A stretch of DNA of 64,000 nt from Diatrype stigma (Eukaryota > Ascomycota > Sordariomycetes > Xylariales > Diatrypaceae): assembly GCA_022225965.2 (NCBI GenBank), contig JAKJXP020000108.1, positions 81,543-145,542 of the forward strand, read 5' to 3'. The notes beneath the pieces were generated by a model. That model was not told the DNA's origin, did no database searches, and worked only from the letters and a program-made list of their open reading frames with translations. Every line of letters begins with the position of its first letter. Position 1 is the stretch's first letter. This document shows positions 1 through 13,159 of the stretch, one piece after another. The position numbers and the translations under genes were made by a program.

Positions 1-460
1 GACCTGCCGCTTGAAGAACAGCGTCATCACCGCCCTCGCCCTCGCCCTCACCTCCTTCAACCTCAATCTCATCATCACCACCATCCCTCTCCTCCCGGCG
101 CCTTCGGGCGTTCTTAGCGGCCGCCGCCGTAGCCAGGGCCGCGAGGCGCGCGGGGTGGAAGGCGGCGTCGTCGACGACGCGGGCCTGGCCTGCTGCGACG
201 AGCACGGCGGCCTCCTCGGCCAGCAGCTCCATCGGCAGGCCCATGAAGACGTTCTGCTGCGGGTTCTGCGGGATGCTGCCGACGAAGACGCCGCACAAAT
301 TATGGCGCCGGCGCAGGCGCATCGCGTCGGCGATGTCGAAGACGAGGTACCGGCCCGCGATCCGGGAGATGCGGATCGGTCGCTCTTGGTCCCGGTCCTG
401 GTGGTCTTGCGACGGCGGTGCCGTGGTCGTGGAAGAAGTCATCGTCGCTGCTGAAGCCAT
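1..460 (-). CDS. SEN34: tRNA-splicing endonuclease subunit Sen34, N-terminal part (runs off left edge)
   Basis: The reverse strand is open from an ATG at 460 to the window edge (about 153 residues, no stop). After a Ser/Thr-rich lead, residues about 28-85 read PIRISRIAGRYLVFDIADAM, then LRRRHNLCGVFVG and then IPQNPQQNVFMGLPMELL, which is the characteristic N-terminal domain of the SEN34/TSEN34 catalytic subunit of the nuclear enzyme that excises introns from pre-tRNA. A Lys/Arg-rich stretch and an acidic Gly/Glu repeat follow. The catalytic C-terminal half lies outside the window. The G+C content is high and ordinary, unlike the RIP blocks, so this is the conserved chromosomal flank of the accessory region. 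I recognise the family from its motifs; I could not run an alignment. Confidence 0.85.
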   Translation of the reverse strand, partial: MASAATMTSSTTTAPPSQDHQDRDQERPIRISRIAGRYLVFDIADAMRLRRRHNLCGVFVGSIPQNPQQNVFMGLPMELLAEEAAVLVAAGQARVVDDAAFHPARLAALATAAAAKNARRRREERDGGDDEIEVEGGEGEGEGGDDAVLQAAG

Positions 461-1357
461 TCTTTTACTCTGTCTCTCTTTTGTTTTGGTATGACTAATG
501 GGAAGAATCAAATAGTTTGGTGGAGAGAGAGAGGGAGAGAAAAGAGTTTTTTTCTTGTTTTCTTTCGGTTTCTAAAGGGCTAGCTAGCTACACTACGTAG
601 AGAGAGCTCTCTGCTATCTCGGTTACATGGCCTACGAGCCGAATCCTATAGCAAACATTTGCGTGTCAGTTTCAAAGCTCCTGGTTGACTGATAAAGCCT
701 GGGGCAAGGAAGAAGGTTTGGGGAAGATTCGGTCGATCATTGTTTTTGGATTGAATAATTTATCAACAGTGTTTTTTTCTGTGGATTGACAGATATTATT
801 TTGGTGTAATCATGTTGACCTGGGATATTGTGTTGAATGAAGGGATAGAGAGAAGCGACTTACGTTTCTTTACCTACATAGAGAGGTGCGATTGAGGATA
901 TTTACTAGTTTTGGTCGTTGAGGCTGGGAAGAAGCTCTCTTTGTTGGGAAGAGGAAAACGAAAATAATTATCTGGAAATAAATTTTGTATGTGGGGTCGA
1001 AAAGTTAGCTTCGCATAGTGCGGGGTGGTTTATACGTACTGTATCCAGCTCCTTGTACCCCTGCCCCCTTTACCCCCCCAGTGTCCTACAAGGGTCTTCC
1101 ACTCTCCTTTATCATTCTACACTTCCAGGTGTCCGTCCCCCTTTTCATAATCCTGACGGATCATTATTATTTCACCGCCTCCTTTACAATGATACAGTGA
1201 CATAATGGACCTAACCACCGAAATGACAAGACTCATTGTATAATGCATTGATCGATCTACGGTCGCTAACTACCAAGTACTTTATAAGACTGCCAGAAAT
1301 CTCGCTAATTCGATAGAAATGCTTTCAAGCTGGTATACACGCACACGCCAGAGCCTA
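461..1357. other. Intergenic, upstream of SEN34
   Basis: This is the divergent flank and presumed promoter of SEN34. It holds pyrimidine/purine tracts (GA-rich near 521-545) and only short open frames without family resemblance. I see no RNA gene or repeat in it. Confidence 0.5.
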
Positions 1358-1712
1358 TCAACCCAAGTTTTCCCATGTTGATTCGTTCGATTTCGTGGGT
1401 TCAGCACTATCGACCGGCTCGACGGCATTGCGGCTCTGATCAGTTTTTATCCTGTCGTAGTCCTCGTCACTCCCGCTGTCCTCAAAGGCTTTCATAGCGT
1501 CCGAGTGCATCGTTCCGTCTTCGTTGCCTTGTACATTCACTGGTGGGTTATACTGTGCGGTTTCTTGTGTACCGGAAGTCGCTGCCGTATTCTGGAAGCC
1601 TGGTCCAAAATGGAGCTGCTGGGGTTCTGTGAAGGATGTTGTAAGCGACATAGGGAGCATGTCATAATAGAGAGGCGCAGGTATAAAGGGGGTTCTTCTT
1701 ACGAGATTCCAT
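1358..1712 (-). CDS. Possible small hypothetical protein, two exons
   Basis: An ATG at 1712 opens a short exon that meets a good donor (GTAAGA). A 75-nt intron-like stretch ends in TTCACAG, and the frame then continues to a stop at 1358. The protein would be about 93 residues: Gln/Asn/Thr-rich first, then acidic with a DSGSDEDYD stretch. No family is recognised. The alternative is a purely fortuitous frame, since the 100-residue continuous frame here starts inside the proposed intron. It is placed here because the splice signals are better than chance would usually give, but coding potential is unproven. Confidence 0.3.
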
Positions 1713-1854
1713 ATTTGCCCTGGCTGCTGCGTTCTTCTATAAGCTTGCTTTTAAAGACACCATAGGCTACCGTTAACCTATGGTCATGACGAGGGATTCC
1801 AGGGTGCCGAGCGATCTGGCGGAATAGCAATCAGTATTTTGTAGACTGTTCGGA

Positions 1855-2220
1855 TCAAGGCGTGACTCCAATCCTTGAGCGATGGAAGTAGGGAGTCGGA
1901 ACACTATTTGGAACGCTCGGGAACCAAATCAAATCGGACCAAACGAAGGCTCGAGGTTGACTCACTCGATGGATAGTTACTGTGTCAGGAAGCGGCGCTT
2001 CTTCAATATTGTCCGGCCTCGTCGGATCCATGTTGGTGATCTCTATCTCATCTTCGAGTATGGCTTGGAGAATATTGGCCTGTATTACGTCACGGCAGGC
2101 ACAGTCCGTAGAGCTGTTGAATGTGGGGATTGTAATCAGGCACATGTGCCAACTCTCTTCGAGGAACATGGCTGGATCAAGGACGCGGGGGGATCCCTTG
2201 CAGCGGCTGATTTTAAACAT
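1855..2220 (-). CDS. Hypothetical open frame, possibly an exon
   Basis: This is a 121-residue frame from ATG 2220. A consensus donor GTGAGT lies inside it (exon would end at 1976), which suggests the part up to about residue 81 could be a coding exon of a longer gene. The frame is also open upstream of the ATG to a stop near 2265. An overlapping frame of similar length exists on the + strand, so either or neither may be real. No domain is recognised. Confidence 0.2.
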   Translation of the reverse strand: MFKISRCKGSPRVLDPAMFLEESWHMCLITIPTFNSSTDCACRDVIQANILQAILEDEIEITNMDPTRPDNIEEAPLPDTVTIHRVSQPRAFVWSDLIWFPSVPNSVPTPYFHRSRIGVTP

Positions 2221-3230
2221 GACGTTGGCAAGGGCGAGTGAAGCCTCCTGGGGGGTGTTCCCAACGGCGAACTATGCGTCAAGCGCCTCCTCTATCCTGC
2301 CCTCAGCCTTGTGCTCAGTACCCTAGTCTAGTTTAGTTGGGCTGACGTGACACCGTACACGATTTCATAGCCGCGTGTGATTTGCGAGATGGCAGTATAG
2401 CTGCACATACCGTCCTATCCATCCTTTGCAGATATTCAAACGTTCCACCATTCATCGTGCTGGCTCAGTTGCGCTTTTCTGTAGAGTCGGGTATGCGTCT
2501 ATTTGTGTAAGATCAATATTGCATTTATGAATGCGGTGTGCGGTTTGCGGATCCAAAAGCGAAGGACGTAGGTAATATTATAAATGGTGTAGCACTCAAT
2601 AACGATAGTGGTGTTTTGAGTGATTGGTCAGTAGTGAAGAGGATGATAAAAGCTTGAGACACCGGTGACCGGCTCAGATTCGACGTCTTATTCTATTCTG
2701 GCTTCCGTCCAGGTAGTACGTAAGGTAGTAGAACCCATGGCGGCTAATGACGCCGTAAACTGGCAAGAGCTGCTTGCTGTATGTATGTGCCCATCGTCAT
2801 GGAGGACGTTGGGAAGGTGTTATAGGAGGTAGGTATCAGTAGTACTCGAGGTATGTAGCTTAGGCGGTAATGCCCTCGTCATACAGCATGGACCTACCCA
2901 GTCAAGAGAGCCGATCTTGCCTTTCAAATACATGATCGTCTCCTCGGAACGACTGTCAACTTACATGGGACTTACTTGATGCATTGCTGCATCTCAAGTG
3001 GCAGGATAATACTTGCAAGGTTGCCGAGGATGTCAAGCTTTTGATTATATGGTACTTGTTACCATCAACGATATGTCAACTTACACTCATCATTAAAGCC
3101 CCTGCTTATTATATATCATGATCATTGACATCATCATTGTCCTCTTACTGTCAATAGAAAATATACCTAAATCTCGAGAGGTTCCTTCCTGCGGCAGGCG
3201 CGTGCCACTAAATTTGGCGCACCCCCATTT
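2221..3230. other. Intergenic, no gene seen
   Basis: Single-copy-looking DNA of moderate G+C with no frame longer than about 60 codons that I can support. It passes abruptly into A+T-rich DNA at about 3230. Confidence 0.5.
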
Positions 3231-4595
3231 GGCATACCAATTCTTATTAAAACCTTTATACGAATTAAATTATATACGCATAATGGGAAACTTATAAAAC
3301 CTATATAACATAATTCAGTTAATAGGCTTTATAAATAAGCAAGAACGAAAATTTTATAATTAATATTTATCGAGAAATGATTTATTAATATATAAAAATA
3401 TAAAGGTTTTAATAAGAATTAATACTTTGTATTAAATTTAATAATATACGCTTAACTTATTACTTTCGTATTAATTTTTTTAAATAGCTTTGTTTATGCT
3501 TAACTATTATATTATTACCTTTTAGCTATTTATATTTTTTATAAATGTTTAGCTTTTTATTAAATATTTAACGTAATAATTAATATATATAAAGCCAGTT
3601 ATAATATTTTAAAATAAAATAGTTATAACGAATAATATAAAAAAGAACTCTTAAAATTAAATTGCCGTTAAATCGAATAAAAAGCGACATATAAATAACG
3701 AAAACGAAAAAGCAACTTCCGTTACTTTATAAAATAAAGAAAAACTATTAGCGATTATTTAACGTTAAAACGGTAAAAAAGCCTAATACGTAAAGGTTTT
3801 TATAGTCGTAAAGATTTCGAAGGCATTTATATATATATAATTAATAAATAATAATTATTTAATCGTATTATAAACGTTTTTATTTATATTTTAAGTAAAG
3901 ACATTATTTAATTATTAATTAAAACAAGAACGAAACTTATTTAAAACGAAAGGAAATAAAACTTATGTATTAAATAAATTACAAAAAATAAAGTAAAACG
4001 AAGAAGATTAATTGCTTTTATTATTACATAACATACGAATAAAGTCTTACGAAATAATGAACTTTCGAAATATTTAAGCCGAATATTTAACGAACGGTTT
4101 ATAAAAAAACGAATTATTTTTATTATAATAATAAAGACAGGTTATTTATCTTTTAATTAAAGACATTCTTTAATTAAAAAATACGATTAAATGTTTTTAT
4201 AATAAAGTAGGCCATTTATTTATATTAATAATTACTGGCATTTATAATTATATTTATGTTTATATTTAATTATTATAATTAAATAAATGCAATTATAAAT
4301 GCAATTATAAGTGCAATTATAAGTACTTATAGTTATTAATATTAATATAAATAAGTAACTTATATAAATAAAAAATGCACCTAATTAAGGAATTAAAACC
4401 TATAATTAAGTAGTAATAAGTAAATAAATAGCAATAAATAAGTAAATAATAATAAATAAGTAAATAATAATAAGTAAATAAGTAATAATAAGTAAATAAA
4501 TAATAACAATAATTAGGTTATTTATATAAGCTAAGTAGTTGTTATTTATTAAGTAGTTTATAATAATTAAGTATAATAATAAGTATAATAATAAA
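3231..4595. repeat. A+T-rich RIP-degraded DNA left of the Gypsy element
   Basis: Almost pure A/T with CpG retained and CpA/TpG rare, which is the pattern left by RIP (C to T in CpA on both strands). Stop codons are dense in all frames. Around 4400-4590 it becomes low-complexity (repeated TAAGTAAATAA-type words). No element identity can be read from it. Confidence 0.6.
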
Positions 4596-4802
4596 TATTA
4601 CGAATTATTAGCTTCGTTTCGGAAATCCGAATTCCATTAGCTATGTAAAATTCTAAGCTGAGGAAAAAAAGGAAAGGGAAAAGTAAAACAAAGAAGCTAT
4701 AGGCTTCTGTTATGGGTTGCTATTATAGGACCCACTTGCATGTTAATGCCGTCCCGTTTTCTTATTTCTTATTTTTCTTTATTATTTGTAACTATCGTAA
4801 CA
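4596..4802 (-). repeat. Gypsy LTR (3' LTR in element orientation)
   Basis: 207 bp matching the repeat at 12952-13159 apart from RIP-type transitions. It ends in TCGTAACA. This copy is the less mutated of the two. Confidence 0.8.
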
Positions 4803-5359
4803 TTATTCCCCCCTTTAAAAAAGCTTCGTTCCGGAGCTTTTTCCTTTAAGAGTATTCTGCAAAAAGGGAAGTCCGGCCGGGGCTCGAACGCAAATGCTTT
4901 TTAAATAACGGAGGGGTATTTTCGGTTTTACGCATTTCGCTATTATATTATCGGGCCCTTATTATTTAAATATATAACGTTATGCGTTTTTCATATTTGC
5001 TTATTAATATAATTTTTATAAAATCCGCTTATAAGCCCTTTTATTGTTTTTTTTGCCGATAAATAATTAATTCATACGTTTTCGTTTTCGCAACTTCCGG
5101 ATAGAAATTAATAATGTCGCATTATTTTCTTTATATAGAAAATTAAATTTATTCGATTCCGCGGCTTTCCGTTATACCTTTAATCGTTTCGGGGATTCTA
5201 GTTATTTTGGGTTTTTGTCGTAATATTTTTTTAAAAATAACGGATTATTTTTAAAGCCATTCGTATTATATTATTCGGAATTGGAATTTATTTTTTTATT
5301 ATACGTTATATTATAATTTCGTACGATATATGCGAAAAGAAAGTATCCGTATAATTTTA

Positions 5360-7089
5360 TAATAAAATGCCAAGAAATTAACCATTTCGCTAATAATCTT
5401 TTACATAACATATAAAGAATTAGCAGTATTTATATAACATATGTAAATAATTCTTTATTCGTATTTAAATAAATATGCGCCCGCGTTTATATCTTTATAT
5501 TTTTTTTTCCATTAGCCGACGTTTTGGCGGCTAGCTAATAGGCTAAAAAGTGCAAACATTTTAAATACGTTAAACCCTTAAACATATAAGTATTGCCAAT
5601 TCCGAAATAGCCTTTTTAAACTTGCGGCAATTACGTATTAACCGTTTAATTAAGTGGTTCTTAATTAATTTGCCGTTAGCTATTTGCATTTATAAACGAA
5701 TAAAAGGCCTAAAACTAACTTAAGGCTCGAATTTAAGCGCATAAAAATTCCATTTATTTATATTATATAAATATAATATAATAAAATGCTAAAAAATTAG
5801 CCATTTCGTTAATAACCTTTTATATAACGTATAAAAAATTAATAATATTTATATAATATATATAAATAATTTCTTATTCGTATTTAAATAAATATGCGCC
5901 CGCATTTATACCTTTATATTAGGAATTATTTATATATATTATATAAGGTTTGTCCGTAATTGCTGTACTTGGCAGCTTGGTTCGAACCGCAACCTGCCGC
6001 ACCTTGGTGGCCTTTTGGCAAAAAGGGAAACGACGCGGCACCGCTGCGCCATCGACCCGGTGGCAACTCGATCGGGATTGGGTGGAACGACGACTAGGGT
6101 CACTAGGAAGCCCTTTCGAAATAAGGCGTTTTTTCGAATTTTATAACGCAAAATCAAAGTTTCGCTTGCCGTGCGATAACGGCTAAAATGCGTTAATCGG
6201 TAACGCCGCGCATAAAAATCCGACCGGCCTAATAATTCGATATTTGCTATTCTGTACCGAAACAAAGCGGATACGACGCTAATGCGATACGATACCGCTT
6301 CGATATTTAATTAATAATTATATCGAACAGCGTATTTAAAGCTTGCCTTTATCGACGAGCAAAAATTTTCCAAACAGGTGGGTTTCGTTTAGGCCGAAGG
6401 ACGATAATTAATCGACGAAAAAACGAAAAGCGACGCGACCTTATTTGGATATTATAATATAAAACCGGAGGGATTTAAAGTAACGACAGATTTGGCATTT
6501 TAAAGGTTTTCTTATTAAGTAATACGTAAACAAATCCGGCATGGCCTTATAGGCCGTCGACCGCGTAATATAATATATATATATATATATTATATAAATA
6601 TTATTAATTTTTTATACGTTATATAAAAGATTATTAACGAAATGGCTAATTTTTTGGCATTTTGTAATATTATATTTATATAAATTAAATAAATAAAGCT
6701 TTTATACGTTTAAATTTAAGCTTTAAACTGGCTTTGTGCCTTTTATTCGTTTATAAACGTAAATAATTAACGGCGAATTAATTAAAAACTATTTAATTAA
6801 ACGGTTAATGCGTAATTGCCGTAAATCCAAAAAGGCTATTTCGGAATTGGCAACATTTATATATTTAAGGATTTAACGTATTTAAGATGTTTGTATTTTT
6901 TAGCTTACTAATTAGCCGCCGAAACGTCGGCTAATAAAGAGGGAAATAATATAAAGGTATAAGCGCGGGCGCATATTTATTTAAGTACGGATAAGAAATT
7001 ATTTGCATATGTTATATAAATATTGCTAATTTTTTATACGTTATATAAAAGGTTATTAACGAAATGGCTAGTTTTTTGGCATTTTGTTA
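5360..7089. mobile_element. Element with about 500-bp terminal inverted repeats, nested in the Gypsy element
   Basis: The left end (TAATAAAATGCC, 5360) and right end (GGCATTTTGTTA, 7089) are inverted copies, and the match continues inward for several hundred bases: blocks at 5360-5530 and 5560-5925 recur inverted at 6925-7089 and 6590-6880. A shorter copy of the end sequence also recurs directly at about 5766-5920. The core (about 5940-6500) is much richer in G+C and carries no convincing transposase. It resembles Mutator-like or foldback elements in structure. I could not find a clean target duplication. Confidence 0.55.
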
Positions 7090-10000
7090 CAAATTCCTTA
7101 TTTCCTTTTGCCATTTGGATTAATCCTTTTTTCGTTCGAACCTTTAAGCGCTTGTTTTGGCATTAGTATATTTAGGTATTTCCGTAATCGGTCGGCATAA
7201 AAGGTATAAAAACCTTTTTATAATTCGGATAATTCGAGTTTATACGAATATTTATTTATTTCGGTTATGCGATAATAATTTCGTATTATTAGGTAATTTA
7301 GCTTATCGTTTGGTCGATTAGTTAGGGTATTTCTTTTTTTAAGGATGTAAACGTAATTTCCGGATTTAAAGTCGGGTTTTCGACGGTATTTATTTGCTTA
7401 CGTATATATTTGTTTCTGGGATTTAGCGAACGCTTTACGTGCGATAAAAAGGAATCTTTATAATGTATTGGAAATTTATTAAAAAAATTTTATTAAGTTT
7501 TTTACGGGCTAGAAAATTCTTTAATGCTGTAATACGTTTGTTTTAATTAAAGAATTATGGCATAAAAAACCGCGTTTAACCTTATAAAAGAATAAATCGA
7601 TTAATTTATAGGTTAAGCTTATTTATATAAAGTCCATTACGAATATGGCTAAGAATTAATTATTTTGATAATAATTAATAAATATTCAGAGTTTTTAATT
7701 TATATATGGGTTTATTATTTTTGTTTATTTTGTTATTTACGAATGTTCGGTTAAAAATAATTTCCATTTAATGCCGAAGATTAATGATAATTCGTTTATA
7801 AAATCGGCGATAAATTGCGGCCTTTTGTTGTTAATTATTGTTTAGAATATATCGTATATTTGAAAAGGGCCGTGATAATATATTAATGCTACGTTTTTAG
7901 CGGTAGCCGATTTGGTATAAGGGATATTTCATAATTTCTTTTTTAAACGGTCGATTATAATTAATATATTATTTTTTTCATATTTGTTTATAAGCATAGA
8001 ATGGAAATTTATAACGATGTAGTTCCAAGTTTTAAAAGATATGGGTAAAGAATGGAATAATTTAGGGATTTTGTTAGTCGGATTTTTCGCCGCTTTGTAA
8101 AAGCAATTATTTACGAATTAAACGACGTTTGTAATTTAATTAAGCCATTAGTATTATTAAGTAATTAAGCGATTTGTTTTATAACGTTTTAAATGGCCTG
8201 TCGTTATTTGATAATATATTTCCGTTAATAATTATACACGTAAATTATTAACGTTAAATATTATAAAACGATTTTTTTTATAATATTAGCCTTTTTTGCA
8301 TAAATAATTTACGAGGTTTTAAATTACGTATTTGCTTTTTATATATTTCCAATTCCGAATATATAGCGTTGGTTTTTAATAATTTATCGATTAATTTTAT
8401 TTCGAATATTTCGGGTAAAGATAAATTCTTATTAAAAAGATGTATTATATCGTTATTAAATAAGAGTTCCTTTTGTTGCGTATTGTTTTATAATATCCTT
8501 ATTTAATCGGGAACTTATTCGAACATGGTTATTATACGATAAGCGTTTTTTTCTTTTTTATGTCTTAAGATTTTCCGATTTTCGAAATAAGACATCAAAT
8601 AATATATTATTTTTTTCGGGTCGATAAGTAATTATAAAGTAATATTAAGATAGCATTTTTGTTTATTCTGTTTGGCGTAAGTTAAGGATTTATTTAATGG
8701 CGAAATATTTTAATATTCGGTAATTAGTTACGATTTCGAATGGTATTTTCCGTTAAAGACTTATTAATTTAGGCTTTTAAATTTGTAAAGCATAAATTAT
8801 AGCTATTAATTCCTTATTATATATTAAATAATTATGTTTGGCTTTTTATATATTTTTAAAATAATAAGCTATAAAATGCTAGTTATTTTTTTCGTCGTTG
8901 CGTTATAGTAATATCCTTGTTATAACGTTATTAAAAGCGTTTATTTTTATTTTTATTTCTAAATCGTAAGAGAAATAACGCAGAATGGGTGTTATTATAA
9001 GTTTATTTTTAAGGCTTTTAAAAGCTTTTAGTCGATTCGGTCGATTTATATCGAAAATCTTTTCTTTACGTATTAATTCTATTAAGAGACGTACGATTCG
9101 ATTATATTTATATACGAATTTGTAATAAAAGTTATAAAAGCCGAAAAAGAATTGGATTTTTTTAAGCTTTTTTGGAACCCTTTATTTTTAAAGGATAAAA
9201 GTTTTAGCGAAATTAACGGCAATGCCGTTCGTATTTATAATAAAGCCCAAAAATTTAATTTAGGTTATATAAAATTTGCATTTATTTAGATTAATTTATA
9301 AGCCGGTTTTTTTAAAATCGTTATAAGATTTTATTAATATATTAAACGTAATCATTTATATTTTTGGAAAAAATTAAGATGTTATTAATATATGCGTTAT
9401 AAAAATTATTTAAATAATTGAATAATATATTATTAATAAATCGTTAAAAATTTATTAGCCCGTTCGTAAGTTCGAAAGGTAATACTTTATATTTATATGT
9501 TTTATATTTTATACGGAAAATAATTAAGTTTTCGTTTTTAAGGCGGATTCGTATGTAATAAAAGGCTTATCGGATATCGATTTTTGTGAATATGTTTGCT
9601 TTCGAAATCCGCGCCAGAATTTCTTCGATTAAAAATAAAGAATATTTATTCTTAATTATAAGCGCATTTAATTTTCGGAAGTTTACGTAAAAACGTAATT
9701 CTTTATTAAGTTTTGGGCTATTAAAACGGAAGCAGTTCATGATACGTCGCTGAATATAATGAATTCCTTTTAAATATCTTTAATTAAATATTTCCAATAG
9801 GCTTTTAATTTTTTTAGGGACATTTTATATAAAGAGCCGAACCCTAGGTTTTTTGGGTTTCTTTCGATTTCGATTTTGTGGTTTATTTTTTTTACCTTTT
9901 ATTTCGGAATGGAAATAAGTCGTTTAATTCGGTTTTGTTAAATATATTTAGGTAATTATGATATGCTTTCGGAATAACTTTTAATATTCGTTTTTTTTAA

Positions 10001-12951
10001 TTCCTTTTTATTTTCGATAAGTTTATCGATTTCGTATAGCGTTATTACGGTTATGCTTTTCCTTATTTCGGGATTTTAGGTAAAGCGTTAAAATGTTACG
10101 GCTTCGATTATGGCTATGTTTAAAAGGCGGTATTTATATTAATAAAATCCTTTTTGCAATACGTATGGTTCTTATAAATTTCGTTCCGGAAATATATCCT
10201 TTATGTCGTTTTATTCTTAAGATAATTTTTTCTTATTCGTTTATTTCAGTTATTTTTCCATTTAACGGATTTCAGGTAAGCGTCGTAAGGTAGGACTTTG
10301 TTTTGGGGCTTTTATATAGTGCTTTGTTGCTTAATTAAAAGTAATTCGAAAGATTATAAAGGATTCAGTTATAGCGGCTGTTTTTAATTGTTTAATTCGA
10401 TTTTTAATTTATAAAGAAGCCTTTATATTATCGGAATGCTTTAGAGCTTTTATTAAACAAATATTGGGCTAATTCTTATAAAATTACGTTCGTTATTGCG
10501 TTTTTTTTTTTTTTTGCTTATTAATTCTTGCTTTCGATAAATATTCTTTTAAAATTTCTTATTATCGTTTAAAATTAAGTTTATAATATTATTTATTTCA
10601 ATATTAAGAATAAAATTTAATAATCATTTTTTAGAATAAATAAAACGTTTATTTAATGGATTAATAATGACTTAATACCGTTTAAATCATATTCGACCGA
10701 TGATTATGTTATATTTTATGTTTAGAACGATAAATGGTACCCGGTTAAGTTTTCGTTTATGCGTTTTAAAGTTAAGAAAAATAAAGGCATCGATTAGTTA
10801 TATAGCTTATTTATCGAAGCCTTTTATGCGGTATGGTTTAAATCCAGTAACGAATTATATTTTTAAATGCTTTAATATTTTTTTATAAAGTTTATATTAA
10901 TAAATAACAAACCATTTGCTTTCGTATCGTTAAGAAAAGCTTTAGTAATTAATAATAATCCATTATAAATTACGGTATTAATAAAAAATAAGGGTTTTTT
11001 TATGGATTTGCTATAAAAAATTAAATGGTATTTTAATTTCGATATTTATTAATGATATTTCTTTTAAAAGGGAATCCACTTATTTTAAGGTATTTATTTT
11101 TCTTATTTTTTATCGTTTTGAATTAACTTGCGCAAATTCGATTTAAATTTAATATAACGATTTATAATGCGGCTGATTTTAGCCTTGCGTTTTTCGGGAA
11201 TTAGGTTTCGATTGGGATTTTTGGAGCAGTTTCGTAAAATATGGCCTTTTTTGGCGCAAATAAAGCATCGTTTTTTAAAAGCATATTATTGGACCTATTT
11301 AGGAATAAATCTTTAATTTCGATTGTTGTTATTATTTATAGCGAAAATGCTATTAGCGGGAATATTATTGGTTCGAGCGATTTGTTTTTGGTGCTTTTTT
11401 TATCGCTTTTGTTACGATTGCCTTTATAAATTGCACTTTCGGGTTGCTTTTATTTATAAAACAACTTTATTTTAATAACGAATCGGACATATTTATCGAA
11501 AAAAACATTATCGTTTAAATAAGCATTTATAAAAGAGATTCGAATTTGTATCGTTAATTTCTTGCGGAATTTAAATTTCTAAGAAGCTTTGGATTTATGG
11601 CATTCGTTAATAAGGCGTACGAAATTATTTTTAAATGTAATGTAATCGGTAAAGTTAATTAAATCTAAACGTTAAAATTTAGCCTTAAATCTTTTTAATT
11701 GGTTCGGATTGTTATATTTAGTTTAAAGATGTTTTATTAAGGCGTTTAAAGTAATAATTTGGTTTAAATGGAAAGATCGAAAATAAGATAAAATGTTTTT
11801 TATAGTAATGCTTTTAAGGCGTAACTTAATTTCGATAAGTTTAGTTTCGTTATTGGTAAAATAATTAGCATTTATCTTAAAACGAGTTTTCATTTATTAG
11901 TACCAATTCTTAAAATCGATTTTATTTAGTTTGTTATTAATATAAAAATTAAGAATATTCAGTTTGTTATTTTTTTTAAACCGGTTGCGGTAAATATTTT
12001 AATAAATATACTGGCTTTACGTAATTGTTTCTTAAGAATTATAATTTCTTTATTTTTATTAATGGTCTTATTAATTTGTTTTTTAATTAATCGATTAATA
12101 AGGCGATGTTTTCGTTACGTAAATTTTATTTTTAGCATTATGGAATTAGATTTTCGATAGTTTGCTTAAATAATGGGTCTATTCGTATAAGGCGATAATG
12201 AAACGATTTAATTTTTGGATCAAGTTTAATATTTCCTTGGATTATTATTAAGTAATTAGGCCCATTAAAATTCGGACCTTAATTTTATAAAAAATAATAT
12301 CGGGATTTTTGTTATACATATTACCGAAAGCGGTTATGTTTATAATACCGTTAGTATTAAGGAAAACGGCTTAACCGATATCGATTAAAGCGGTAAAAAA
12401 AAAACCGGTGCTATTAGTTTTTTTGCCGTAAGTGGCTATTGATTTATTTAATTTATTAATAAGGTCGCAATAAAGTTCGTCGAATTAAAAGATCGCAATT
12501 ATCCCTTTAATTTCCGCTTTTAAGAAAAACTTTTTGAAATTATTATAAGTAAAATTTTTAATAGGGTTCTTTTTATTTTTTTCGTAAGTAACGGATTTCT
12601 TTAAAATTAATGAAATAACGTCAATTAAATCGGAACGACGTCGGAATTAAGTCTTGGGGAACTTTTCGGGGTTTAAGGCAGTCCGATCGAATATAAATTC
12701 GTAAAACCGCAATTGTTTTCTAGCTTTTTTAACGGCTTTTGCCGTTTTTCCGGGTAATTGCATTATAATGTTAATCCGTAATTCGTTAATTGCGTAAATC
12801 TTTATTATTCGCAATTTAATAGCATTAGGAATTAGGAATTTAAATTCGTAATTTTTAAGATATGCTTTAAGTTATTATTTAAGCTTTTATTTAATTAATT
12901 ATAAAATATTATTATAAATCTTTTTAAATAAAGAAAACGAACTTAAAATTA

Positions 12952-13159
12952 TGTTACGAGCTATTAGCTTCGTTTCGGAAATCCGAATTTCATTAATTAT
13001 ATAAAACTTTAAGCTAAGAAAAAAAAAAGAAAAAAAAAAGCAAAACAAAGAAGTTATAAGCTTTTATTATAAGTTGTTATTATAAAATTTACTTATATAT
13101 TAATGCCGTTTCGTTTTTTTATTTCTTATTTCTTTTTATTATTTATAATTATCGTAATA
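12952..13159 (-). repeat. Gypsy LTR (5' LTR in element orientation)
   Basis: Begins TGTTACGAGC and ends TCGTAATA. Differences from the left copy are nearly all C-to-T or G-to-A. Confidence 0.8.

Larger units (their letters stand above)
4596..13159 (-). mobile_element. Ty3/Gypsy LTR retrotransposon, RIP-inactivated
   Basis: Two direct repeats of about 207 bp bound the element (4596-4802 and 12952-13159). Their ends are the inverted pair TGTTACGA/TCGTAACA, flanked by ATAAA on the left and ATAAG on the right, which fits a 5-bp target duplication with one RIP change. A C-rich run at 4803-4820 reads on the reverse strand as a polypurine tract next to the 3' LTR, so the element runs right to left. 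Reading that strand gives, in order, a gag zinc knuckle (CFIC-AKKGH-ILRNC, 11226-11267), reverse transcriptase with LPFELTN and ILIFSK, and the RNase H junction motif FFFGFYNFYYKF near 9150. The YIDD catalytic box appears as YINN (9381-9392). Stops are everywhere, so it is dead. Confidence 0.85.

Noticed and set aside
11..494. Plus-strand frames of 147 and 83 residues at the left edge
   Set aside because: They are antisense shadows of the SEN34 N-terminus, which has clear family motifs on the reverse strand; the longer one also starts with TTG.
4400..4590. CRISPR-like array of short repeats
   Set aside because: The repeats are AT-rich low-complexity words without regular spacers, and this is a eukaryotic sequence.
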